A DNA stretch of 11,261 nt from Bacillota bacterium (GCA_023393095.1 JAEWMT010000022.1:1-11261); one strand, 5' to 3'; shown: positions 1 through 7,031, counted from the first letter of the stretch. The notes: generated by a model not told the origin, from the letters alone. A program made the numbers and translations.

Positions 1-132
1 CAAAGAATGTGCGCGCACATTCTCCGCGCCCGAGCGGGTTACGTAGTAACATACTTCCTTACCGCGAGGTGCGCATCCTGCACGGAGTGCTTTTTATTTC
101 ATAGGACGCAATTTCCTATGAAATAAAAAATG
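1..132. repeat. 132-bp structured direct repeat, copy 1
   Basis: This segment recurs at 10824-10955 in the same orientation with one difference (C81 here, T10904 there). It is much more GC-rich than its surroundings and is a chain of inverted repeats: a perfect 20-nt palindrome at 4-23, short hairpins CCCG-AG-CGGG and GTTAC-GTA-GTAAC, and a 16-bp stem 91-106/114-129 around a 7-nt loop. It has no room for a transposase. It ends exactly at the base of the terminator stem of the neighbouring minus-strand gene, so its last bases supply that terminator's T-tract. The left edge coincides with the window start, so the element may extend further left. A MITE-like or REP-like family is the likely class, by inference only. 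Confidence 0.9.
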
Positions 133-175
133 GTGTTGATTTCTGGGATGGAATTCCCTTAAATCAACACCATTT
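118..175 (-). terminator. Intrinsic terminator of the CNNM/CorC gene
   Basis: Arms at 128-142 and 161-175 form a perfect 15-bp inverted repeat around an 18-nt loop. On the minus strand the stem is followed directly by a run of six T (130-125), which belongs to the adjacent repeat. The stem begins 9 bases after the stop codon of the gene that ends at 185, so it serves that gene. Confidence 0.85.
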
Positions 176-184
176 ATATTTTTT

Positions 185-1522
185 CTATAGCTTATCTTGA
201 TCTTCCTCATTTTTTGCACCAATATAGAGCTTTACTTTATCAATTCTTTTATTCTTAACACTTTCTAACTTGAAGATCAGATTGTCGATCTCGATAACCC
301 GGTCATCATGTTCTTGAGGAATGGAACCCAAATGATCAATTAGAAAACCAGACAGCGTATCATAATTTTCCGAATACAAATCGAGGTCAAGCCGGTTATG
401 AAGCTCATCTAGGGTTACCATACCATCAATTAAGTAAGTGGAATCATCAATTTTCTTTAACTTGAAGGATACCTGGTCATATTCATCTTCAATATCTCCC
501 ATAACTTCTTCCACCAGATCTTCCATTGTAACAATACCAGCAAATCCACCATATTCATCAATCAATACAGCAATCTGCTTTTTTGACTGTTGTAATTCAC
601 GAAACAAATCCTTAATTATCTTACTTTCGGGAACTAGATAAGGCTTTTTCATAATATTTTTTACATCAACATTTTTATATCCTACCCTTACGGCTTCCTT
701 TAGAAAATCCTTAGCATAGAGCATACCGACTATATTATCAATTTCTTCCTCATACACTGGAATTCTGGTATATTTTGTTTCCAGCAGCTCCTCCAGATAC
801 TCCTCCTTTGGAGAAGTAATATCAATTGCAAATACATTAATTCTAGGTGTCATGATCTCCTTTGCAATCTTCTCATCAAATTCCATGATCGAATTAATCA
901 TTTCCTTCTCTTTTTTATTCAGAACACCATGAGCCTGTCCTTCATTAACCAGAGATAACAATTCTTCTCTTGAAAGAATCTCTTCCGTATTACCTTCCTT
1001 GATTCCCAAAGGCATTGTTACCAGGTTTGTTGAAAATGTAAGTAATTTTATAAAAGGATAAGCAATCTTTGATACAGTTTTAATCGGCTTAACACAAAAC
1101 ATACTGATAGCTTCCGGTTTCTGTAACGCTATCTTTTTCGGAACAAGCTCACCGAATACCAACGTGAAATAGGACAATATTAGGGTTACGCCTACGAAAG
1201 CAATCTGTTGCCCATACAATATGTTATTATTTACAAGCCATTCCCCGATCACGCTTGAAATTCCTGATGCTGCCGAAGCACTGGAGAAAAACCCTGCCAA
1301 GGTTATTGCTACCTGTATTGTAGATAAGAACTTTGTAGGCTCCTCCGAAAAAAGATGAACAAGTTTAGCACTTTTCTTTCCTTCTTCCATCAATTTTCTA
1401 ATCTTGCTCTTGTTGACAGAAACCATTGCCATCTCAGCACAGGAAAAGAATGCATTAATTAAAGTTAATATGACCAGTATTATAATTTGTGCAATAATAC
1501 TATCAGGGTCAGGGTCATCCAT
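185..1522 (-). CDS. CNNM/CorC (HlyC/TlyC) family membrane protein with CBS domain pair
   Basis: A 445-residue membrane protein of the hemolysin-like CNNM/CorC family, whose characterised members export Mg2+ (for example Bacillus MpfA). Residues 8-165 form the DUF21/CNNM domain with about four hydrophobic segments. They carry the family signatures N-x3-S-x-AE near residues 23-30 and GELVPKK at 124-130. Two CBS modules follow (about 220-345, including MTPR at 224-227 and DEYGGFAGIVTMEDLVEE at 322-339), then the C-terminal CorC_HlyC domain (about 355-440). The reading frame extends two codons further to a TTG at 1528, but GGAGGT lies too close to that codon. It is ideally spaced (8 nt) from the ATG at 1522, which is chosen here. 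It is a single-gene unit with its own terminator. The family is certain; Mg2+ as substrate is inferred, and the old name hemolysin should not be taken literally. Confidence 0.95.
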   Translation of the reverse strand: MDDPDPDSIIAQIIILVILTLINAFFSCAEMAMVSVNKSKIRKLMEEGKKSAKLVHLFSEEPTKFLSTIQVAITLAGFFSSASAASGISSVIGEWLVNNNILYGQQIAFVGVTLILSYFTLVFGELVPKKIALQKPEAISMFCVKPIKTVSKIAYPFIKLLTFSTNLVTMPLGIKEGNTEEILSREELLSLVNEGQAHGVLNKKEKEMINSIMEFDEKIAKEIMTPRINVFAIDITSPKEEYLEELLETKYTRIPVYEEEIDNIVGMLYAKDFLKEAVRVGYKNVDVKNIMKKPYLVPESKIIKDLFRELQQSKKQIAVLIDEYGGFAGIVTMEDLVEEVMGDIEDEYDQVSFKLKKIDDSTYLIDGMVTLDELHNRLDLDLYSENYDTLSGFLIDHLGSIPQEHDDRVIEIDNLIFKLESVKNKRIDKVKLYIGAKNEEDQDKL

Positions 1523-1621
1523 ATTCAATACCTCCGTAAATTGATCATGCCTACTCTATGTGTCATGACTATATGTTTTATTATAATTTAGTTTGTTAGT
1601 CTAATTCACCAATCATGCATT

Positions 1622-1651
1622 AGTATATCATATTTGCTCTCTTATTTACAA
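1622..1651 (-). promoter_or_regulatory. Candidate sigma-A promoter of the CNNM/CorC gene
   Basis: On the minus strand TTGTAA (1651-1646), 18 bp and TATACT (1627-1622) resemble -35 and -10 boxes, giving a leader of roughly 90 nt. The -35 box is a 4/6 match, so this is moderate evidence. The rest of the 314-bp spacer 1523-1836 shows only a repeated GATAAGCTT and no gene. Confidence 0.35.
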
Positions 1652-1836
1652 ACATTTTATAAAGCTGAAGTAACTTTAATATCAGCGCTGTCATATGATC
1701 TCATATCTGTGGGATAAGCTTTAAATTCTTCGAAGTTTTAAAACGGTTGAATTAAGAGATAAGCTTGGATAAACAAAGTGTTACTATTATATTTATAACT
1801 AAAATTCCAATGACAAAGAATTATAAAGTTTTAGAC

Positions 1837-1876
1837 AAAAAAGCGAAACCCTTAAAATTAAGAATTTCGCTTTTTT
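1837..1876 (-). terminator. Terminator of the seven-gene tRNA operon
   Basis: Perfect 12-bp arms 1837-1848 and 1865-1876 (AAAAAAGCGAAA and its complement) lie just after the last tRNA of the operon. On the minus strand the stem ends in six T. The A-run on the other arm means it could act in both directions. Confidence 0.85.
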
Positions 1877-1883
1877 ACCCAAC

Positions 1884-1963
1884 TGCGGATGACAGGAATT
1901 GAACCTGCACGGTCTCCCACTAGATCCTAAGTCTAGCGCGTCTGCCAGTTCCGCCACATCCGC
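1884..1963 (-). tRNA. tRNA-Leu (TAG)
   Basis: The acceptor arms GCGGATG/CATCCGC pair perfectly, the discriminator is A, and the anticodon loop CTTAGGA gives anticodon TAG. A variable arm longer than in class I tRNAs fits leucine. CCA is not encoded. It is the last gene of the operon, 18 nt after tRNA-Lys. Confidence 0.95.
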
Positions 1964-1981
1964 ATAATATTTGATAAAAAA

Positions 1982-2054
1982 TGAGACATCCGGGATTCGA
2001 ACCCGGGACACCATGATTAAAAGTCATGTGCTCTACCGACTGAGCTAATATCCC
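1982..2054 (-). tRNA. tRNA-Lys (TTT)
   Basis: The cloverleaf has acceptor GGGATAT paired to ATGTCTC with G-T wobbles, anticodon loop CTTTTAA (anticodon TTT) and T-loop TTCGAAT. The discriminator is A and CCA is not encoded. It is separated from tRNA-Gln upstream by an unusually long 266-bp spacer. Confidence 0.95.
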
Positions 2055-2200
2055 ATGTTATTTCATATGTTATACTAGTACTAATACAGAAATAAAGCAC
2101 ATCCGTCTTAAAATTCTACCGAAGTTTTCTTCTGTATATCTGGGTAATTCCAGTTTTAAAATCCACTTATAACATACATACTCAAATTTAATGTTCAAGC

Positions 2201-2327
2201 CTTCTGGGCAAGCCCAGTTGCTGGACTATACTCATAATAAGCTGAAAGTCTACTTTCAGTCTTCTGGGCAAGCCCAGTTTTTCATTAAAGTTATTCTCCC
2301 GATACAGATGTACCGAAAAACTGGGCT
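2201..2327 (-). repeat. Duplicated CTGGGC hairpins behind tRNA-Gln
   Basis: A 19-nt sequence CTTCTGGGCAAGCCCAGTT occurs at 2201-2219 and again exactly 60 bp on at 2261-2279. Each holds a 6-bp stem CTGGGC/GCCCAG with a 2-nt loop. A third hairpin, CTGAAAG-TCTA-CTTTCAG, sits at 2242-2259. In addition, AGCCCAGTTTTT at 2271-2282 is the exact complement of AAAAACTGGGCT at 2316-2327, which covers the 3' end of tRNA-Gln. The downstream RNA can therefore pair with the tRNA acceptor strand. The 266-bp spacer 2055-2320 has no ORF worth calling. Confidence 0.75.
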
Positions 2328-2393
2328 AGGTGGATTTGAACCACCGTAATGCAGGAGTCAAAGTCCTGTGCCTTACCGCTTGGCGATAGCCCA
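2321..2393 (-). tRNA. tRNA-Gln (TTG)
   Basis: Acceptor TGGGCTA/TAGCCCA pairs perfectly, the discriminator is G as expected for glutamine, and the anticodon loop CTTTGAC gives TTG. CCA is not encoded. Its 3' end followed by five T is mirrored by an inverted copy just downstream (see the repeat at 2201-2327). Confidence 0.95.
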
Positions 2394-2438
2394 ATATAAA
2401 CTCAGGTGTTTCCACCATTTTACCTTGTATTGAAAATA

Positions 2439-2458
2439 AAAAGTCTTTTCAGACTTTT
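2439..2458 (-). terminator. Terminator-like hairpin between tRNA-His and tRNA-Gln
   Basis: On the minus strand AAAAGTCT-GAAA-AGACTTTT forms an 8-bp stem with a GAAA tetraloop, followed by a T-rich stretch. An outer pairing TTGTATTGA/TCAATACAA brackets it. Because it lies inside the tRNA operon it may be a partial terminator or a processing signal, which would give tRNA-Gln, Lys and Leu a lower level than the first four. Confidence 0.5.
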
Positions 2459-2477
2459 CTTAATCAATACAATATAA

Positions 2478-2552
2478 GGTGGATAAAGGGATTCGAACCC
2501 TTGGCCTCCAGAGCCACAATCTGGCGCGCTAACCAACTGCGCTATACCCACC
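2478..2552 (-). tRNA. tRNA-His (GTG)
   Basis: Acceptor GTGGGTA/TATCCAC carries the extra 5' G (position -1) opposite C73 that is typical of bacterial tRNA-His. The anticodon loop TTGTGGC gives GTG. CCA is not encoded. Confidence 0.95.
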
Positions 2553-2587
2553 ATAATTCATTTTTCAATATGTCTTTAGATGAAAAA

Positions 2588-2661
2588 TGTGCCAGAAGGG
2601 ATTCGAACCCCCGACACATGGCTTAGAAGGCCATTGCTCTATCCAACTGAGCTACTAGCAC
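2588..2661 (-). tRNA. tRNA-Arg (TCT)
   Basis: Acceptor GTGCTAG/CTGGCAC, anticodon stem ATGGC/GCCAT with loop CTTCTAA (anticodon TCT), T-loop TTCGAAT and discriminator A. It reads AGA codons, which are common in AT-rich genomes. The spacer to tRNA-Gly upstream holds an imperfect inverted repeat (about 2668-2704) that may guide processing. Confidence 0.95.
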
Positions 2662-2703
2662 ATTATGGTTGATATGGTTTTACCTGAGTAAGACCATATA
2701 TCA

Positions 2704-2774
2704 AGCGGGTGATGGGAATCGAACCCACGTATCTAGCTTGGAAGGCTAGTGTTCTACCATTGAACTACACCCGC
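2704..2774 (-). tRNA. tRNA-Gly (TCC)
   Basis: Acceptor GCGGGTG/CACCCGC pairs perfectly. The anticodon stem CTAGC/GCTAG encloses loop CTTCCAA (anticodon TCC). The discriminator is T and CCA is not encoded. Second gene of the operon. Confidence 0.95.
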
Positions 2775-2851
2775 AGATTTATTACTATTATTTAAGTTTA
2801 CGTATCAGAGACCTGATTTATTCAACGCATGGAAGAGAAATTAATAACCAG

Positions 2852-2926
2852 TCGGGGTGACAGGATTCGAACCTGCGACCTCTTGATCCCAAATCAAGCA
2901 CTCTAGCCAAGCTGAGCCACACCCCG
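2852..2926 (-). tRNA. tRNA-Pro (TGG)
   Basis: Acceptor CGGGGTG/CACCCCG pairs perfectly. The anticodon loop TTTGGGA within stem CTTGA/TCAAG gives TGG. The discriminator is A. It is the first gene of the operon, about 90 nt after the predicted transcription start. Confidence 0.95.
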
Positions 2927-3022
2927 AAGTTTAATTTGTCATCAATTTTATCTGACTATGAAATGTGCCTTGTACTTAGCATTTTCAAGGTTTACACTCG
3001 TTCCAACCGTGACGCAAGAATT

Positions 3023-3051
3023 ATTATATAATAGCATAACTCTGTTGTCAA
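3023..3051 (-). promoter_or_regulatory. Consensus sigma-A promoter of the tRNA operon
   Basis: On the minus strand TTGACA (3051-3046), exactly 17 bp and TATAAT (3028-3023) match the consensus at all twelve positions. It is oriented toward tRNA-Pro, with a start expected near 3016. Immediately behind the -35 box AAAAAGTT recurs three times at 10-bp steps (A-tracts 3056-3060, 3066-3070, 3076-3080), with a further A-tract at about 3087-3092. This looks like an UP element or bent DNA, as expected for a stable-RNA promoter. Confidence 0.9.
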
Positions 3052-3166
3052 CAACTTTTTATAACTTTTTGCAACTTTTTGCACAATTTTTTATGCAATT
3101 GCAATTTTTCATGTAATTCTTCATATTATTGGAAACGTGATCTATAGACAAATTTAAAAAGTCCCT

Positions 3167-3658
3167 TTATTCTTCCTCTTTGTAATAGTTCAGTGTGAAA
3201 TGCGCTTCGCCGTAAGGATCTATCTCCATGATAATAAACGTTGGTATTCTTCCATATTGTCTTGGCAAAGCAAGGCTGCCTGGATTGATCAACCATACCA
3301 CATGGCTTAAATCAATCAACGGAACATGAGTATGTCCAAACATAACGATATCAACTTTATTTCTTTCCGCAGTCTCTAATATATCATAAGTATTATAATT
3401 AACTCCATACCGATGGCCATGAGTCAGCATGATTGAATACTTTCCCACCCTAATAATCTTCTCCTTAGGAAGCCCGTTAAAGAAATCATTATTCCCTGAT
3501 ACCATCTCTATATGACAGGATGATATTTCTTCGATATAATCTTCTCCTCCGCCAAAGTCTCCAAGATGTATCAACAAGTCAACCGGACCTACTTTTTCTA
3601 ATGTATTTAAAATGTGATTATTTCTTCCATGCGTATCGCTTATAATCAAAATCTTCAT
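3167..3658 (-). CDS. YfcE/MJ0936-type metallophosphoesterase
   Basis: A 163-residue calcineurin-like phosphoesterase of the small YfcE/MJ0936 family, which uses two divalent metal ions to cleave phosphodiesters. The metal-ligand motifs are complete and in order: D-T-H at 8-10, GD at 33-34, GNND at 55-58, H80 in THGH, and GHTH at 108-111, followed by NPGS. The frame stays open to an ATG at 3670, but GGAGGT lies inside that extension (MEVK) with good spacing to the ATG at 3658, so the shorter protein is preferred. It lies 30 nt behind rdgB in an operon. The same rdgB-yfcE pairing is known in Bacillus (ysnA-ysnB). The physiological substrate of this family is largely unsettled. No convincing terminator follows the stop. 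Confidence 0.93.
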   Translation of the reverse strand: MKILIISDTHGRNNHILNTLEKVGPVDLLIHLGDFGGGEDYIEEISSCHIEMVSGNNDFFNGLPKEKIIRVGKYSIMLTHGHRYGVNYNTYDILETAERNKVDIVMFGHTHVPLIDLSHVVWLINPGSLALPRQYGRIPTFIIMEIDPYGEAHFTLNYYKEEE

Positions 3659-3688
3659 TTTTACCTCCATGAAGTAATCTCATGATAC

Positions 3689-4282
3689 TTATGCATGTCT
3701 GATTATTTCTTCTTTCATCGCCCTAAGAGCTTTTCCCCGATGACTTATTTCATTCTTTTGGTTGGATGACATTTCAGCTGTAGTACAGTGGTATTCGGGT
3801 ACATAGAATATAGGATCATATCCGAAGCCGTTTGCTCCAGATATCTCATTCGCGATAAATCCTTCTATCGTTGCCCTTTTTGTTACGATTTTCCCATCCG
3901 GAAATGCACATGCAATTTCACAGACGAACCTAGCACTGCGCTCTTCTTTTGAAGCATCTTTCAACTGATCAATGATATATTGATTTTTAATGTCATAAGA
4001 GGTATCCTCACCCATAAAACGTGCTGAATATACACCGGGAGCCTTCCCCAGATAATCTACCTCAAGTCCAGAGTCGTCTGCTAATACAATCTCACCCGAT
4101 AATTCCATAACTGTTTTCGCTTTAATAATTGCATTTTCTTTAAAAGTATTTCCATTTTCAATAATTTCTGGATTTAAACCTGCCTCCTTTAACGAAAGGA
4201 GTTCTATATCAAGATCTTTTAATATTTCTCTAATTTCTTTCATTTTTCCTTCATTTGATGTAGCAAATATAATTTTCTTCAT
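3689..4282 (-). CDS. rdgB: RdgB/HAM1 family XTP/dITP pyrophosphatase
   Basis: A 197-residue nucleoside triphosphate pyrophosphatase that hydrolyses noncanonical purine triphosphates (dITP, ITP, XTP) to monophosphate and pyrophosphate, keeping them out of DNA and RNA. The length is normal for the family. The N-terminal substrate-binding motif T-S-N-x2-K is at 8-13, the metal and catalytic motif ADDSGLEVD at 68-76, the purine-binding FGYDP at 153-157, and SHR at 180-182. The ribosome binding site before the ATG at 4282 is weak (GGAATG). Start choice rests on the conserved MKKIIFATSN beginning. It is the middle gene of a three-gene operon, 31 nt after the amidase and 30 nt before the phosphoesterase, so it may depend partly on translational coupling. 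Confidence 0.96.
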   Translation of the reverse strand: MKKIIFATSNEGKMKEIREILKDLDIELLSLKEAGLNPEIIENGNTFKENAIIKAKTVMELSGEIVLADDSGLEVDYLGKAPGVYSARFMGEDTSYDIKNQYIIDQLKDASKEERSARFVCEIACAFPDGKIVTKRATIEGFIANEISGANGFGYDPIFYVPEYHCTTAEMSSNQKNEISHRGKALRAMKEEIIRHA

Positions 4283-4313
4283 AATTCATTCCATTCCGCC
4301 GATGATACGGCAC

Positions 4314-5570
4314 TTATTTATCAACCGGAAGTTCTTGATATGCTTTCATAATACCATTATAAATTCCTTTTGCAACAGCTTTCCTGTTTTTATCCTGGTT
4401 TAAGTAATTCATATCATTATAATTTGTCACATAACCAACTTCTATCAATATCATCGGAACTTTAGCCTTGTCCATAATATAGATATCTTCCTGATGTCTT
4501 TTTACGATACCTTTATTCTTAAGGGATATTGTTTTATCTATTTCTTTGGAAAAAAGCTTTGCCAGATCAGAAGATTTAACTCCCTTAAATTTCTTATTAG
4601 AGTAAAGAACCTCCGTGCCATTTGGTGATGATAATTTATTGCCGTTACAATGAATACTGATGAAATAATCACAATCCACTTCATTAGCAAGCTCAACGCG
4701 TGGTCTTAAGTATACGGTATCATCCCCCGTACGTGTATAATAAACTTTTATATTCTCTGTATTTAATAGTTTTTTCAAATCTTGAAGTATCTGTAAATTG
4801 ATGTTCTTTTCATAATATTCTTCATTCCGTGAAAGAGCTCCGCTATCCTTACCTCCATGTCCGGCATCTATCACAAGTATTTTATCATATACCTCAGAGG
4901 GTTTCCTAACACTGATATAATAATTATCAGCATCTTCATATAATTTATAAGCATAGACTCCATCCAGTTCAATCAATACCTGAGCTGTATACTGATTAGA
5001 GTTTAAATTTTGATTTATTTTTATCGTTAATCCACGGCAGAAATCCTTACCATAATCCTTTGTTAGTAATTCTACTGACTTTTTGCTCTCTTTATCTACT
5101 TGAGTAGAAGTTATTTCCTTATACTGAGGCTCTCCTAGAAAAACTTCTTTTCCTTCTACTCTGGATATCATATCTTTTGAAAATTCATTAACTGTCATAC
5201 CCGATATCGTTAATTGAATACTTTTTTTATTATATAAATCATCCAGTTTTATAGTAAGTTGTGTACCGCGTGGCTTTTTTATCACTAGATATTTGTCTCC
5301 CTGTTTCATAATATCGACCTGGCTCTCGCCCGCCTCTAGTCTTTGGACTGCATTTACTTCAACTTTATGTATCAAGCCAGGAAAGCTTCCAGCAGATACT
5401 ATTGTATTAGCAAAAGCTGTGGTACTATGATTTGATATATCATCGTTAATCTTACCAACTGCTTGAATGGTGATCGGTTGATACTGGCTGCAGGCATATG
5501 AAAATGATATCACTGCAATCATAAGAGCTAAGCTTTGTATTGCTACTTTTCTTAGCAGTGATTTATCCAT
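4314..5570 (-). CDS. Secreted N-acetylmuramoyl-L-alanine amidase (Amidase_3)
   Basis: A 418-residue peptidoglycan hydrolase that cleaves the bond between N-acetylmuramic acid and L-alanine. Residues 1-28 form a signal peptide (MDKSLLRK then a hydrophobic stretch). SYAC at 24-27 is only a poor lipobox, so lipidation is doubtful. Residues about 60-225 are beta-rich and resemble an AMIN-type wall-targeting region, though this is weakly supported. The catalytic domain spans about 230-413: DAGHGG with zinc ligand H238, E254 in EKNINL, H307 in SIHCN and catalytic E377 in IEVGY. Its organisation resembles CwlD/AmiC enzymes. An in-frame ATG exists at 5591, but GGGGGTG precedes the ATG at 5570 at proper spacing and lies inside the longer form, so 5570 is chosen. 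First gene of the operon with rdgB and the phosphoesterase. Confidence 0.94.
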   Translation of the reverse strand: MDKSLLRKVAIQSLALMIAVISFSYACSQYQPITIQAVGKINDDISNHSTTAFANTIVSAGSFPGLIHKVEVNAVQRLEAGESQVDIMKQGDKYLVIKKPRGTQLTIKLDDLYNKKSIQLTISGMTVNEFSKDMISRVEGKEVFLGEPQYKEITSTQVDKESKKSVELLTKDYGKDFCRGLTIKINQNLNSNQYTAQVLIELDGVYAYKLYEDADNYYISVRKPSEVYDKILVIDAGHGGKDSGALSRNEEYYEKNINLQILQDLKKLLNTENIKVYYTRTGDDTVYLRPRVELANEVDCDYFISIHCNGNKLSSPNGTEVLYSNKKFKGVKSSDLAKLFSKEIDKTISLKNKGIVKRHQEDIYIMDKAKVPMILIEVGYVTNYNDMNYLNQDKNRKAVAKGIYNGIMKAYQELPVDK

Positions 5571-5605
5571 TCTACAACACCCCCGCGACATAATTTTGTG
5601 ATGTA

Positions 5606-5635
5606 AATATCAAAGTTATTTTATAAAATCGTCAA
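5606..5635 (-). promoter_or_regulatory. Candidate promoter of the amidase-rdgB-yfcE operon
   Basis: On the minus strand TTGACG (5635-5630, 5/6), 18 bp and GATATT (5611-5606, 4/6) are placed to start transcription near 5599, about 30 nt before the amidase ATG. Other -10-like TATACT sequences further upstream are possible in this very AT-rich stretch, so the assignment is tentative. Confidence 0.4.
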
Positions 5636-5841
5636 AAAATTAATTAGTATAATTGACATATAAAAATCTTAAAAAACCTAAAAACGTGACAATATAGTAT
5701 TTTATACTTTATCTAAAGTAAAAAATGGTTTATATGTAATTATATGATAAATTATATAATAATACTACATTAATCTCAATATATTTTTGTAGATTTGTCG
5801 ATAAATTGTTGATTTATGGGGTATTCTTCCTATTATTATTG

Positions 5842-5870
5842 TTGCATTATAAAACTCTTACTTATATAAT
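5842..5870 (+). promoter_or_regulatory. Candidate plus-strand promoter of the hydrolase leader
   Basis: TTGCAT (5842-5847), 17 bp and TATAAT (5865-5870) form a plausible sigma-A promoter facing the alpha/beta hydrolase. It would give a leader of about 235 nt that contains the inverted repeat at 5886-5949. A closer TATAAT at 6025-6030 lacks a recognisable -35 box and is an alternative. Confidence 0.4.
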
Positions 5871-5885
5871 AAAAATGGATACAAT

Positions 5886-5949
5886 GTCAAATTCTCACGC
5901 CAACCAACTTAGCACCAAATACAATGAAAACGTTACGTGAGAATTAGAC
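5886..5949 (+). repeat. 14-bp inverted repeat in the divergent region
   Basis: Arms 5886-5899 and 5936-5949 are complementary at 13 of 14 positions around a 36-nt loop. It lies in the 540-bp noncoding region 5571-6112 between the divergent amidase and hydrolase genes. The sequence right after it (about 5950-6003) is more GC-rich than the flanks and may belong to the same unit, either a leader RNA or a small repeat element. The rest of the region is very AT-rich and holds no gene that I can see. Confidence 0.6.
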
Positions 5950-6112
5950 AGCCTTCGGTAGATTCCACTGTTAATACTGATACACACTCACTTCGCTCGG
6001 TGCTTATTATAAAAGTTTACTTAATATAATTCAAATAGTAATTGGCGCTATGAATATGATGCCTCAAACAATATAGTACTTCAAAATATTTTAGCACGAA
6101 GGAGAAAGAAAG

Positions 6113-7030
6113 ATGGGGGAAGTTGAATATACACAGATAAAGCAAAGAGATGGTTATATAACCAAATTAACTCATTATGTGGCTTCAAACAAGCCATTAG
6201 CTAGTATATTAATACTTCATGGAATGGCAGAACATCAAATTCGTTATTTTTCTTTTGCAGAATACCTTGTGAATCAGGGCTATGATGTATACTGTTATGA
6301 CCATCGCGGACATGGAAAAGAGACAAAGCTGAGTGAATTAGGCTTTTTAGCTAAAGAAGATGGATATTACCTTCTTGTAAACGATGCCCTTCATATTAGT
6401 GAATATATTGTACAGAATAATCGCTGCAGTAAGTTTTTCCTATTTGGTCACAGCATGGGTTCAATTATTGCAAGAAATGTTATTCAGTCTTATGACAAAT
6501 ACGATGGTATTATCCTATCTGGCAGTAATTTTACTCCGAAAGCCCTAGTACAGTTTGGATTGTTTATCTCTTCCTTAATAACTACCTTAAAAGGTCCTAA
6601 ACATAGATCACCGTATATGAATAATCTTATGTTTGGTAATAAAAAATATACATCTCTATCAACTCGTACAACCTTCGACTGGCTTACAAGAAGCAATCCG
6701 ATAGTCGGTGCATATTTCCATGATCCATACTGTGGCTTCACCTGTACTGCTTCATTTTATCATGATCTATTAAAATTAGTGCAGAATGAAATTTCTAAAA
6801 AGCAGATAGTATTGACAAGAAATGATCTTCCATTCTTTATCATCAGCGGTGAAAAGGATCCGGTAGGTAATTTTGGGAAAGAAATAAATAAATTCGTACA
6901 TACACTGAGGAAATTAGGATTTACGAATGTCAATTCAAAAATCTATCCGGACTGCAGACATGAAGTTCTTAATGAACTTAATAAAGAAGACATTTATTCA
7001 GATATTCACTCATGGATTTCAAAGAGATAG
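6113..7030 (+). CDS. Alpha/beta hydrolase, monoacylglycerol lipase-like (serine aminopeptidase S33 type)
   Basis: A 305-residue cytoplasmic serine hydrolase without signal peptide. It has the oxyanion-hole motif LHGMAEH at 35-41, the DHRGHGKE motif at 63-70 typical of monoglyceride lipase and lysophospholipase relatives, and the nucleophile elbow GHSMG with S114. The acid D249 (SGEKDP) and H283 (CRHEV) complete the triad. Residues about 135-235 form the cap that sets substrate choice. The start is well supported by AAGGAGA 9 nt before the ATG. It is the only plus-strand gene of the middle region and stands alone between divergent and convergent neighbours. Likely substrates are lipid or other carboxylic esters, but the real substrate cannot be read from sequence. 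Confidence 0.93.
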   Translation: MGEVEYTQIKQRDGYITKLTHYVASNKPLASILILHGMAEHQIRYFSFAEYLVNQGYDVYCYDHRGHGKETKLSELGFLAKEDGYYLLVNDALHISEYIVQNNRCSKFFLFGHSMGSIIARNVIQSYDKYDGIILSGSNFTPKALVQFGLFISSLITTLKGPKHRSPYMNNLMFGNKKYTSLSTRTTFDWLTRSNPIVGAYFHDPYCGFTCTASFYHDLLKLVQNEISKKQIVLTRNDLPFFIISGEKDPVGNFGKEINKFVHTLRKLGFTNVNSKIYPDCRHEVLNELNKEDIYSDIHSWISKR

Positions 7031-7031
7031 T

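Noticed and set aside
438..641. Plus-strand ORF of 67 codons
   Set aside because: It is a shadow of the CNNM/CorC gene on the other strand, without a start signal.
1799..2014. Minus-strand ORF of 71 codons
   Set aside because: It runs through tRNA-Lys, tRNA-Leu and the operon terminator, so it is noncoding overlap.
2201..2279. CRISPR-like pair of repeats spaced 60 bp apart
   Set aside because: There are only two units, they are hairpins inside a tRNA operon, and no further units or cas genes are present.
3060..3110. Terminator for the amidase-rdgB-yfcE operon
   Set aside because: The stretch is rich in A/T tracts and a TGCAATTGCA palindrome but lacks a stable stem with a T-tract. The A-tracts fit better as the upstream part of the tRNA promoter.
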